This document shows, one piece after another, positions 12,701-20,212 of a DNA stretch of 29,769 bases; position 1 is the first letter of the stretch; each line of letters opens with the position of its first letter. Both the position numbers and the translations under genes were made by a program. Origin of the DNA: a virus; IMG/VR virus record IMGVR_UViG_3300045911_000056, positions 1-29,769 of that record; one strand, written 5' to 3'. The notes beneath the pieces are model-generated. The model did not search any database and was not told where the DNA came from. It saw only the letters and a list, made by a program, of their open reading frames with translations.

Positions 12701-13393
12701 ATGGCAATCGTTTATCGTGGAAGTGGAGCAGAATCCGTAGGTGTGAACACCACTAGCCTATCTCCAGGATTGCCATTCGGCACATCTCCTGGGGACGTGC
12801 TAGTCCTCCAAGCACAGAACTTCGGTGGAACAGATGCACGGAGTCCCAGCATCAGTGGAGGTTGGAACTCTTACCTGATCACGAACGGCACATCGTATCA
12901 TCTCTTGGCATGGAAATATGCCAGTCCGAATGAAGACACTCCAGTAGTGACATGGACCGGAACTGGCGCAACGGATGATACTCAAGTAAGTAGAGTTCAT
13001 GGGTTCTACGCTACCGGCAAGAACAGAATGCTCTTTGCCGCTAGTGGTTCTTCCAGCACAAATACCAGTGCCCATGACATCGGACCAATCAGTGAACTGT
13101 CAGTTCCCGTTCCCGGCTCGCTCGTAGTGGTAAGTGCCGGAAAGTCGAATGACTTTTCTGGCTCGGGCAGTCTGGCTAACTTTACACAGGCCGAGCTTAC
13201 GAACAGCACTGCTGGAAACGACGCCGGCATGACACTGATGTACCGAACGGATGCTCCTTCTGGACTAACAGGTAATCTCACTGTCAGTGACACGGGAGCA
13301 TCCAGTCCTGGCGTAGGACTCGGTATGATGCTATGCTTCGTCGAGATCAAAAAGAGGAAGGACTTCTCATTGCTGTTTCAGCTCTTTCGCTAG
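12701..13393 (+). CDS. Beta-rich virion protein, short paralogue, 230 aa
   Basis: Relative of the 10260-11210 product over residues 1-213. It lacks the C-terminal module: after MLCFVEI it ends in a short basic and hydrophobic tail (KKRKDFSLLFQLFR). Its codon use matches the rest of the right arm, unlike the long copy. GGAGG lies 9 bases upstream of the ATG. Either it lost the C-terminal domain or the long copy gained one. Probably a virion surface component. Confidence 0.75.
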   Translation: MAIVYRGSGAESVGVNTTSLSPGLPFGTSPGDVLVLQAQNFGGTDARSPSISGGWNSYLITNGTSYHLLAWKYASPNEDTPVVTWTGTGATDDTQVSRVHGFYATGKNRMLFAASGSSSTNTSAHDIGPISELSVPVPGSLVVVSAGKSNDFSGSGSLANFTQAELTNSTAGNDAGMTLMYRTDAPSGLTGNLTVSDTGASSPGVGLGMMLCFVEIKKRKDFSLLFQLFR

Positions 13394-13426
13394 TCCTTGT
13401 CATTTCAATCCTCTCTGGGAGTCACT

Positions 13427-13564
13427 ATGGCTGGCAAGTCCAAGAAGCCTGGAAACGCATACAAAGTCCTCAAGCCGAAGAAGACAATCGGCAAGCCCAA
13501 GATGACACCTATGAAACGTACAGTCTCCAAGATGTTCACTCGCCTTCGCAAACCTCAGCCTTAG
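13427..13564 (+). CDS. Very small basic protein, 45 aa
   Basis: ATG at 13427 with GGGAG 6 bases upstream; stop TAG at 13562-13564, five bases before the small terminase start. The 45 residues contain 15 Lys or Arg and no acidic residue (MAGKSKKPGNAYKVLKPKKT is the start). A terminase-adjacent basic peptide could bind DNA or RNA. It could also be a virion protein that neutralises DNA charge. Both are inference from charge and position. The excellent ribosome site and tight spacing support expression. Confidence 0.65.
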   Translation: MAGKSKKPGNAYKVLKPKKTIGKPKMTPMKRTVSKMFTRLRKPQP

Positions 13565-13569
13565 ACCCA

Positions 13570-14271
13570 ATGGCAGGAATCATTGGAGTAGTCCCTAACA
13601 ATTCTGGATTCGCTTCTTTCACTGTGAGGGAATGGCTGCCTTGGATGACCGAGGCAGTCGTTCTCCATTACAGTGGAGTGTCCATTCCAGAACTCCGTGT
13701 TCGCTTCGGCAAGTCGGATCACCACTTGCGGAACATCATGAACACGGAACAGGCTAAGAACATCGTTCTGGAAATCGAGCGTCGGGCAATCAAGCATGCC
13801 TCCGACACGATGCAGGACAGAATCAACTCGATCAAGTCCAGGGCACTGGATGCGATGTACGAGATGCTGGATAACACTGAACTCAAAGCGGCCAAGCCAT
13901 TCTCATTCTGGGATGCCTCGCGGAAGACTCTGGAAACAGTCTCTCGCATGGACACTCCGCAGACTAAGAACACTAACGTAAACATCACCCAGAACATCCT
14001 GTCGAGCGACGTGTTGGAGCGACTGCGATCCGCACCGACACTTCAACACATCGAGGTTCCGCACAATGTCGAGTACCTGGGTGCACCACCTTCCACCGGA
14101 CGAGATCAGAAAGAACTTCACGGACGAGGAGTACACACACCTGCGGATCAAAGCGAAGAACGATCTTCTCTTTCTCTCGCAGGGAGTCCTTCTTCCGAAC
14201 AGTCGGTCGGACTATCCTCTGTACAAACATCTATTCTCGTGGATGAAACTCCACGAAGCGTCCAAGAATAG
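13570..14271 (+). CDS. terS: Terminase small subunit
   Basis: A 233-residue protein directly before the large terminase. Residues 20-60 have a helix-turn-helix pattern (TEAVVLHYSGVSIPELRVRF then GKSDHHLRNIMNT) like phage small terminases, which bind the packaging site. A long helical region (about 60-125) fits the oligomerisation core. The frame stays open upstream to 13333, but the start at 13570 avoids overlap with two genes; no strong ribosome site precedes it. The last 69 residues overlap the large-subunit gene in another frame and are Ser/Pro-rich and low in pattern, so that tail may be tolerated rather than selected. Confidence 0.75.
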   Translation: MAGIIGVVPNNSGFASFTVREWLPWMTEAVVLHYSGVSIPELRVRFGKSDHHLRNIMNTEQAKNIVLEIERRAIKHASDTMQDRINSIKSRALDAMYEMLDNTELKAAKPFSFWDASRKTLETVSRMDTPQTKNTNVNITQNILSSDVLERLRSAPTLQHIEVPHNVEYLGAPPSTGRDQKELHGRGVHTPADQSEERSSLSLAGSPSSEQSVGLSSVQTSILVDETPRSVQE

Positions 14272-15643
14272 GTGCATCCTACTTCCACGTTCACATCGCA
14301 AGACTACCTACTGCACGAAGGTAGATGCACTCCAAATTGCCCTGCCGGATGATCTTGGAACAGCACCCTATCCGAGGAATCTAGGACCGAACGTTCGTAT
14401 TTGTCTCATCCATGAATCGGATCGAATGGCATCCAGGTTCCTCCAGGAAATCACGAACTGGGTCACTTCCAACGAACTTCTCCGCTTTCTCTTTCCTGAG
14501 ATCATCCCTACGAACAGGGAACAGAGGATCAACATCACAGAACTGGAGCTTCGTCGCACTGCTTCATGGTCGGAACCTACATTCGATACAATGGGTGTAG
14601 GAACCAAGAGCCAAGGCCGTCACTACAATCGTCTCAAGCTGGATGACATCTATGGGACTGATGCCCGTGACTCCCAGGCGATGCACGAGAGGACGATCCA
14701 GTGGTTTGATGAAATCGAACCATATCTCGTCACTCCGCTCTCGGACGGATTCGATCTCATCGGGACACGGTACAATCACAAGGATGTCTACAGCCATGCA
14801 TTCGAGAAGTACGGAGACAGTCTTCCACGCTACGTCCGTTCTGTAATCGAGTTCAATCCTGAGACGCAGAGCTATGAGCCCATCTTCCCCGAGATGTTCA
14901 CGTTGGAGTCTCTGGCACATCTCAAGAAGAACAGGAAGCTCTGGACTGCGAACTATCTGAATGCTCCAGATTTCAGAGAACAGCACGAACTCGATCCCGC
15001 GTGGCTACGATACTACCAATGGGCCGCGCGACGCAATCAGATTCATGCATTTACTGGGACTGAGAGACTCACACGGGATGTTGAAGGACTCGACAAGGTG
15101 CTCTTCATCGATCCTGCGGTCGAAGGCGATGCTGGCTGGATCATCACGGGAACTGATTACATTTCCAACAAGCCGAACATCTTCGTCCTAGAGGCACAAA
15201 GAGGCCCCATTCCACCGGACAAGATGATTCCGAAAATCTTCGCGGCGGTGGAAAAGTGGCAACTCCGTGCCGTGGTGATCGAGGAAGTGCTCTTCTCTCG
15301 GCTGTATAGACACTGGCTCCAGTCGGAAATGCGTCACAGGGGTATGTTCTTCAATGTGATCCCTGCCAAGACGAAGCAGAAGGCGAAGGATGTCCGTGTC
15401 CTCGGCTTGGCTCCGTACTTCTCCGCCGGGCAAATCTGGTTCAACCAGGAACAAACTGCCCTCGTGGAAGAATACATGCAGTTCGGCCTCGGAAACGCCT
15501 ATCACATGCTCGATGCCTTGGCCTATGGTCCAGAGTTCTGGCGTTCAAGCGTGAACCGTTCGCGCATCGAGGAACAGAAGAATGCTGAACAGAAGTTCCT
15601 CTCACTCCGTGATCCACTTACAGGCTACACACGCATAGCATAG
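14066..15643 (+). CDS. terL: Terminase large subunit (packaging ATPase and nuclease)
   Basis: 525 residues. The ATPase domain has a Walker A of the R-x-H-x-K-T type (LLPRSHRKTT, 72-81), a Walker B LKLDDI (190-195) and the coupling motif IGTRY (232-236). The nuclease domain has the expected RNase H-fold acidic residues: D349 in FIDPAVEGDAG, E406 or E407 in VVIEEV, and D483 in HMLDALAYG. The enzyme pumps DNA into the prohead through the portal and cuts it. GAGG lies 9 bases before the start, which is 206 bases inside the small-subunit gene. No frameshift or truncation is visible. Confidence 0.95.
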   Translation: MSSTWVHHLPPDEIRKNFTDEEYTHLRIKAKNDLLFLSQGVLLPNSRSDYPLYKHLFSWMKLHEASKNRCILLPRSHRKTTYCTKVDALQIALPDDLGTAPYPRNLGPNVRICLIHESDRMASRFLQEITNWVTSNELLRFLFPEIIPTNREQRINITELELRRTASWSEPTFDTMGVGTKSQGRHYNRLKLDDIYGTDARDSQAMHERTIQWFDEIEPYLVTPLSDGFDLIGTRYNHKDVYSHAFEKYGDSLPRYVRSVIEFNPETQSYEPIFPEMFTLESLAHLKKNRKLWTANYLNAPDFREQHELDPAWLRYYQWAARRNQIHAFTGTERLTRDVEGLDKVLFIDPAVEGDAGWIITGTDYISNKPNIFVLEAQRGPIPPDKMIPKIFAAVEKWQLRAVVIEEVLFSRLYRHWLQSEMRHRGMFFNVIPAKTKQKAKDVRVLGLAPYFSAGQIWFNQEQTALVEEYMQFGLGNAYHMLDALAYGPEFWRSSVNRSRIEEQKNAEQKFLSLRDPLTGYTRIA

Positions 15644-15651
15644 GAGGGTCT

Positions 15652-15885
15652 GTGGCGAAGTTCATTTCTTCTCTGTCCAAGTCCCGCACGACTACGATTG
15701 TCGGCGGACTCGCAGGCTTCGGTGGACTCGTGCTTGCACTAATCCCCAGTAACATCCGAGAGAATTGCATCGGAGCGATCAATGAAAGTGAGAATCCTGT
15801 GATCCTCGCCGGACTGGTCACTATCGGATTGATCCTCACTATCATCGGTCCTTCGTTCAACAAGTCCGCCAAGAAGGATGAGTAA
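15652..15885 (+). CDS. Holin-like membrane protein, 77 aa
   Basis: Two predicted membrane segments at about residues 14-32 and 49-66, with a short polar loop (NIRENCIGAINESENP) and a lysine-rich C-terminus (NKSAKKDE). This is the layout of two-span holins, which form holes in the inner membrane at lysis. No endolysin lies beside it in this window, so the call is by topology only. The start is GTG, with AGGAGGG just upstream. It overlaps the HNH gene by 8 bases. Confidence 0.65.
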   Translation: MAKFISSLSKSRTTTIVGGLAGFGGLVLALIPSNIRENCIGAINESENPVILAGLVTIGLILTIIGPSFNKSAKKDE

Positions 15886-16240
15886 GTTCCGTCGAGCCAT
15901 CGACGAGCTGGACAAACTCCGAGAATGGAACAATGGCCTATCCCGCGCGAAGTGGTACAAGTCCTGGTCGAAGTGGAGACGAGTCCTTTCCGAGACTAGA
16001 GAATATCGACTCTTTCGCGCACAAGTCATCGTCCGGGCGGAAGGCTATTGTGAACAGTGCGGCGCGGACGGGGAACATGTCCATCACGTGATTCCAGTCT
16101 ATAAGAATCTAAAGCTCATCACTGATCCCGAGAACGGAAGATTTCTCTGTGCACAGTGTCACAATGACCAGCACAACGGGACGATCTTGCCCCCGCCACG
16201 GAGCCCCGTCCGCGAGCGAAGCGAGCGCGGGGCGGAGTAG
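15878..16240 (+). CDS. HNH endonuclease
   Basis: 120 residues. Zinc-knuckle pairs are C58xxC61 and C91xxC94. The catalytic core is H69-H70, N86 and H95 or H99 (VHHVIPVYKNL, ENGRF, CAQCHNDQHN). HNH proteins next to terminases often nick at packaging sites and are needed for terminase cutting in several phages. Free-standing homing HNH enzymes are the alternative. The N-terminal 45 residues are helical and rich in Trp and Arg. The last ~18 residues (PPPRSPVRERSERGAE) read through GC-rich repeat DNA and look like an accidental extension past the domain. Confidence 0.88.
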   Translation: MSKFRRAIDELDKLREWNNGLSRAKWYKSWSKWRRVLSETREYRLFRAQVIVRAEGYCEQCGADGEHVHHVIPVYKNLKLITDPENGRFLCAQCHNDQHNGTILPPPRSPVRERSERGAE

Positions 16241-16388
16241 GCGGGCGGGATACTCTGCCCTGGCGACCATTTTTCCGAAGACGCGCCGGAACCAGCCTCC
16301 GGCGACTTCCCGAACCGGCGCTTTTTCCCTGCCTTGGCGACCATCTCTCCGAAGACGCACCGATCTTGCCTTGCAACCCGAGTTTCCA
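16241..16388. repeat. Non-coding segment with a 34-bp direct repeat
   Basis: A 34-base unit at 16255-16288 recurs at 16329-16362 with 30 matches; both contain TGGCGACCAT and CCGAAGACGC. The word CGATCTTGCC also occurs twice, once at the end of the HNH gene (about 16184) and once after the second unit (16361). This is the only sizeable non-coding gap in the right arm. Composition is richer in GC than the flanking genes. Confidence 0.7.
16283..16326 (+). terminator. Possible Rho-independent terminator after the HNH gene
   Basis: GCGCCGG (16283-16289) pairs with CCGGCGC (16315-16321), which is followed at once by TTTTT. A competing inner hairpin joins CGCCGGA (16284-16290) to TCCGGCG (16298-16304). 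The loop is long for a classic terminator, so partial termination between the terminase and portal modules is the most likely effect. Confidence 0.45.
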
Positions 16389-16619
16389 ATGAGCGCACTT
16401 TCCGAGATTGATTTTTCCAGAGTCGCTGCGTCTACCAATCAGACAGCAATCCGACTCCTAATCAATCAGCTTTTCTGGGCTTGGTATGAACAGAATCGTA
16501 CTCGGCCTCTCGTCACACTTCGCTGGTGGTTCCTCCGCAAGACTTTGGTCCTCCAAGACGTAGAGGACATCTTCGTAATCCTTTTCGGACCGAAAAATGC
16601 CACTAGTGCAACTCTCTGA
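16389..16619 (+). CDS. Small hypothetical protein before the portal, 76 aa
   Basis: The start at 16389 is the first ATG after the repeat segment; the frame is open further up, but only through repeat DNA. The sequence is helical and aromatic (NQLFWAWYEQNRTRPLVTLR, then WWFLRKTLVLQDVEDIFVIL). It has no clear membrane span. Its end overlaps the portal start by 23 bases. The ribosome site is weak. Unknown function; position suggests a portal- or packaging-associated role. Confidence 0.6.
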   Translation: MSALSEIDFSRVAASTNQTAIRLLINQLFWAWYEQNRTRPLVTLRWWFLRKTLVLQDVEDIFVILFGPKNATSATL

Positions 16620-18453
16620 GGAACAGTCCATTCGACTGTCTTCATACCTTTCAACCGAACTTTCACATCATCGTGCCGAAAGGGCCGAACTGGAAGATCG
16701 CTGGATCAGAGAAGCACTAGATTTCTGGGCAGAACCTAATCCTGATCCACAACAGCTTCCTGTCGTAGGCTTTGCTTCGCTCATCGTGCCACTCACCGCC
16801 ATTGCGGTCGAGGCTGTACATGCACGAGTCATGGGGATGTTGTATGGACTCAAAGAACTGGTCACAGTCGAAGTACCGGATCAATTCTCCAACCTGAAGC
16901 ACGGACTTGAGAAAGTCTTCAACCACGAACTTCTCGAATCCGTACAGTTCCGGGCCAAGACTGAATCAGCCATTCTCGAACTAGAGAAGCACGGGACTGG
17001 CATCATCGCTGTCGGATACAGAGAGACAAAGAGGGGCGCGGTGCTGGATGCAAATGGCAACAGGATCAAAGTACCGATCTACCTTGAGAAGGGAACGTGC
17101 ATCGATACTATCCCCATCAAGGACTTCCTGATGCCATTCTACGCATTGTCCTGTGAGTCTGCGCCCTGGGTTGGCTACGACTTCCGATACACCGAAAGGC
17201 AGATTCGACAGGCCGAAGCTACTGGCTGGTTCTATCCCGGAACCACAGAAAAGCTACGCTTTCACTACACTCCAAGTGATGTAGACAAGGACAAAGTCCA
17301 ATCACTCCATGAAGACCTGACAAACACTGATCCAGTATTCCCGCAGGACGTTCGACTCTCTCGCATCTTCGTTGACTTCCAACTGGATGAGGGGGGCGAC
17401 TTCGGACATTATGAAGTCATCTTCCACGATCAGTCGAACATCATCTGCCATGTCTCCTATGCTGAGGATCGTCCATTTGAGAAGGGCGTCTACCTGCCGC
17501 TAGAGAACAGGTGGTACGGCTACGGGATCGCCAAGCAGAACCACGAGTTCCAGGTTGAAGTAACCACGCAGCACCGCCAGCGCATCGACAATGCGACCAT
17601 CGCTAACATGTCGATGTTCAAGGTGAAGGAATCTGCTCGTCAGTGGATCAAGGATGATGAGCCGATTTTCCCTGGAAAGAAGTGGTATGTCCAGGACATG
17701 GATGACATCATGCCGCTTCCAATGGGTGATGTCAAAGTGTCTTCATACAACAACGAGAATCAGGCGGTCATCTACTCTCAGCAGCGAACTGGAATCAACG
17801 AGCTTACGCTGGGAATGCCTAACATCGGTACTCCCGGCACAGCCAGTGATTCTATGGCCCGCGTTCAAGAGTCGAATAGGAGATTCGATTACACCTACAA
17901 CAACATCAAGGACTTTCTCAATCGAGTAGTTCATCGGGCCGCCCAGTCAATCATCAAGTACGGATTCCGGGACACCGTCATCTTCGAGTATGTTCCGAAT
18001 GGTCCAGAGATTCAGACATTCCTCCTCCAGAAGGAAAGACTCAAGAATAAGATGTTCTTCAACATTCAACTGACGAGTGCCCGAGCGAACAAGGTGCTTG
18101 ATCGAAATACATACACCCAGCTCATGGGCATGCAAGTACAATACTGGACCCAGATGCTACAGCTAATCCAAGTAATGGGGCCGGAAGCGATGAATGCTGC
18201 AACAGAACAAGCAATCTTCGCAGCGAATGAAGTCAATCTTGCCATTCTGCAAGCATTCGACATCCCTAACCCGGAGAAATTGATCGTTGACCTCGATTCA
18301 ATCAGACAGGCAGCAGCACAAAGAGCTTCGCAAATGGCTCCTCCAGCCTCAGGCCAAGCTCCTCCTGAAGGTATTCAAGGAAATGGAGGAATCCCACCTG
18401 AGCTTGCTGCGCTTCAAGGACAACTCGCAGGAAATCTACCGTTTGCAGGGTAA
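16597..18453 (+). CDS. Portal protein
   Basis: 618 residues, in the size range of podovirus portals. Typical features are a helical N-terminus with ELSHHRAERAELEDRW, then VPLTAIAVEAVHARVMGMLY, a central wing region, and a stem/crown C-terminus with long helices (NRRFDYTYNNIKDFLNRVVH) and a Gln/Pro/Gly-rich tail. The portal is a dodecameric ring at one capsid vertex through which terminase pumps DNA. Gene order (terminases, portal, scaffold, capsid) supports the call strongly. Confidence 0.9.
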   Translation: MPLVQLSEEQSIRLSSYLSTELSHHRAERAELEDRWIREALDFWAEPNPDPQQLPVVGFASLIVPLTAIAVEAVHARVMGMLYGLKELVTVEVPDQFSNLKHGLEKVFNHELLESVQFRAKTESAILELEKHGTGIIAVGYRETKRGAVLDANGNRIKVPIYLEKGTCIDTIPIKDFLMPFYALSCESAPWVGYDFRYTERQIRQAEATGWFYPGTTEKLRFHYTPSDVDKDKVQSLHEDLTNTDPVFPQDVRLSRIFVDFQLDEGGDFGHYEVIFHDQSNIICHVSYAEDRPFEKGVYLPLENRWYGYGIAKQNHEFQVEVTTQHRQRIDNATIANMSMFKVKESARQWIKDDEPIFPGKKWYVQDMDDIMPLPMGDVKVSSYNNENQAVIYSQQRTGINELTLGMPNIGTPGTASDSMARVQESNRRFDYTYNNIKDFLNRVVHRAAQSIIKYGFRDTVIFEYVPNGPEIQTFLLQKERLKNKMFFNIQLTSARANKVLDRNTYTQLMGMQVQYWTQMLQLIQVMGPEAMNAATEQAIFAANEVNLAILQAFDIPNPEKLIVDLDSIRQAAAQRASQMAPPASGQAPPEGIQGNGGIPPELAALQGQLAGNLPFAG

Positions 18454-18589
18454 ACTCTCTGCACTATCCGAAGTTCAACGTTTCATCCAAGAGGTACTAA
18501 ACGATGACGGAGCAGGAAACGATCAACCAGACGGAGAGCCAAGAGGCTTCGCAGGAAACACAGCAGGAAGCGCCCGTTATCCCTACTGA
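18287..18589 (+). CDS. Overlapping small helical protein between portal and scaffold, 100 aa
   Basis: In a different frame from both flanking genes. It begins at TTG 18287 with GGAGA 10 bases upstream; an ATG at 18383 is the alternative start. It covers the 50-base portal-scaffold gap. The central part (ELRKWLLQPQAKLLLKVFKE and DNSQEIYRLQGKLSALSEV) is helical. It has the EIYRLQG(K/R)LxAL pattern I associate with small proteins often encoded between portal and scaffold in phages. The last ~30 residues shadow the scaffold start and look unpatterned. It overlaps the portal 3' end by 167 bases. Confidence 0.5.
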   Translation: MTSIQSDRQQHKELRKWLLQPQAKLLLKVFKEMEESHLSLLRFKDNSQEIYRLQGKLSALSEVQRFIQEVLNDDGAGNDQPDGEPRGFAGNTAGSARYPY

Positions 18590-19205
18590 ACCACAGATTG
18601 ATTATCGGGCTCAGTACAACGAAATGGTCCGCCGCTTGCTTGCTCAAGAGCAGGAACTTGAGGCAATCAAGCAGAACGTTACTCAACGTCGTGTGGAACC
18701 TGATCCTGACATCACTGACGAAGACATCCAGCAGCGTCCTGCCACTGCGATCAAGGAGATCATCCAGAGGGAACTGAGGAGTGCCCTCGGCGAAGTGCAA
18801 GAAATCTCCCAGTCATTCAAGCGTGACAAGCAAATCGCGGAAGCGGAGGAGAAGGTATTTTCTGCCTATCCTCACCTCCAGCCTTATCGCGAGGCTCTCT
18901 CCACGACTGTTCGACAGGCCCTCAGTTCTGCACGGACTGTCGATCCTGGAACGTATGCTACTACGCTTGCTGCGGTTGTGGGGAACTATGCAATCCAGAG
19001 TCTCATTGCACAGCCTCCTGCACAAACTCCTGCACCACAGCCTCCTCCGCGTGGCGCTGTTCCTACTCCGTCCACTGGTAACACAAAGCAACTCTCTCCC
19101 ATCGAAATCAAGGCGATGAGACGCGCCGGATTCGATCCGAACAAGAAGGAAGATGTTCAACGTTTCTTTGACATCGTGAATAACGATGGAGGTATTGAAC
19201 TGTGA
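18504..19205 (+). CDS. Scaffold-like head assembly protein, 233 aa
   Basis: Acidic, Gln/Glu-rich N-terminus (EQETINQTESQEASQETQQE), a predicted coiled coil around residues 40-60 (NEMVRRLLAQEQELEAIKQN), and a Pro/Ala-rich hinge (AQTPAPQPPPRGAVPTPSTG). It ends in a short helical segment (IEIKAMRRAGFDPNKKEDV). This composition and the place between portal and capsid fit a scaffolding protein, which directs prohead assembly and is then lost. The start at 18504 follows AAGAGG about 12 bases upstream. Confidence 0.75.
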   Translation: MTEQETINQTESQEASQETQQEAPVIPTEPQIDYRAQYNEMVRRLLAQEQELEAIKQNVTQRRVEPDPDITDEDIQQRPATAIKEIIQRELRSALGEVQEISQSFKRDKQIAEAEEKVFSAYPHLQPYREALSTTVRQALSSARTVDPGTYATTLAAVVGNYAIQSLIAQPPAQTPAPQPPPRGAVPTPSTGNTKQLSPIEIKAMRRAGFDPNKKEDVQRFFDIVNNDGGIEL

Positions 19206-19678
19206 GCACCACTGCTGCGAAGGATGTAGTCATCAAGCCGACTATTGCAGATGTCACTGAGGAAGAGCTAAAAGAGTTCAAGCGAAGGTACATTGAGACC
19301 GCGGATCGGTCCTTTATCGATGACCGCCTTCGTGTTACTCTACCAGAGCACCTTCACGGAGAGTGGATTGGAAAGGATGAGTTCTCGCAATTCCATGCCA
19401 GAGCGAAGGGTTTCGTAGACGGCCGGGAGTTCCTAAGCGAAAAGAACATTTCTCACAATAGTCCAGACGGTCCTTCGGTGGGTGACGTGATGTTCATGGT
19501 GATCCCGAAGAAGAAGTATTTGGCAATGCAAGAGATTGACGCCATTACAGCAAAGCGGCGTAGTGGAATCGACAGAGATATCGCAGAGGAAATGTACAAT
19601 ACTATGGCTCGTGAGATTGGTTTGGGTATCGAGCCTGATCGTCCGTCAGCAAGGATCATTTCTAACACTTCGAGGTGA
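19202..19678 (+). CDS. Hypothetical head-region protein, 158 aa
   Basis: GTG start at 19202 overlapping the scaffold stop, with GGAGG about 10 bases upstream. The protein is soluble and charged. Visible blocks are TEEELKEFKRRYIETADRSF near the start and FMVIPKKKYLAMQEIDAI in the middle. The tail is MAREIGLGIEPDRPSARIIS. The pattern is one seen in uncharacterised head-module proteins. No enzyme motif is visible. Its position suggests a role in capsid assembly or a minor capsid role. Confidence 0.75.
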   Translation: MSTTAAKDVVIKPTIADVTEEELKEFKRRYIETADRSFIDDRLRVTLPEHLHGEWIGKDEFSQFHARAKGFVDGREFLSEKNISHNSPDGPSVGDVMFMVIPKKKYLAMQEIDAITAKRRSGIDRDIAEEMYNTMAREIGLGIEPDRPSARIISNTSR

Positions 19679-19684
19679 TAAACC

Positions 19685-20200
19685 ATGCCGATTTCTGGCG
19701 CACGTCCCATCCGTCCTGCCTATGTTGAGAGTGGGCAGGGTATTCCCCCAGTAAAGCATTACACCATTGCTAACGCCCAGTCACTCAAGATTGGGACGCC
19801 CGTGACTCTTTCCAGCGGTCTCGCGGCCGAAATCGCGAATGATGCTACTACTAACATTCTCGGTGTCGCACAAGGCAAGAGTGAATCTGCTTACGGCTAT
19901 GACATGGGGGATTCTCCCCTTGTTGTGACCGGACGCGCAGATACCACTCCGGTTGCACTCAATAGCCGCAACACTGTGTTCGTCGGTCAGCTTTCTAACG
20001 GCACTACTGCTCTCGTCACTCCGTCTGTTTCTAACGTCGGCGTGGCATATGGCCTTCAGAAGCAGACTGACGGGGCCTGGACTGTCGATACTTCCGACAC
20101 TACCAATATTGTTGTTCGTGTCATTGGTTTCGATCTGTCAGAAGGTGGTCCGAACGGTGTTGTTTTCTTCAAGTTCATTGCATCCACTGCACTCATCTAA
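19685..20200 (+). CDS. Capsid-module protein, possible decoration protein, 171 aa
   Basis: Strong ribosome site GAGGTGATAA just upstream. The product is beta-rich and low in charge (PVTLSSGLAAEIANDATTNI, then LGVAQGKSESAYGYDMGDSP), resembling head decoration proteins that bind the capsid surface. It directly precedes the major capsid gene, and codon use in this gene and the next is C- and T-rich at third positions, as expected for highly expressed products. A fibre-like or cement role is possible. Confidence 0.65.
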   Translation: MPISGARPIRPAYVESGQGIPPVKHYTIANAQSLKIGTPVTLSSGLAAEIANDATTNILGVAQGKSESAYGYDMGDSPLVVTGRADTTPVALNSRNTVFVGQLSNGTTALVTPSVSNVGVAYGLQKQTDGAWTVDTSDTTNIVVRVIGFDLSEGGPNGVVFFKFIASTALI

Positions 20201-20212
20201 GGAATCCTAACT

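Noticed and set aside
13333-13569. Upstream extension of the small terminase with a hydrophobic segment (LLIAVSALSLVLVISILSG)
   Set aside because: It overlaps the virion gene end and the 45-residue gene. The hydrophobic run is a frame-shifted reading of those sequences and has no stop to make a separate small membrane protein.
16149-16388. Upstream extension of the 76-residue gene before the portal
   Set aside because: It runs through the HNH tail, direct repeats and terminator-like hairpin; the product is Arg/Pro/Ser-rich and repeats in step with the DNA.
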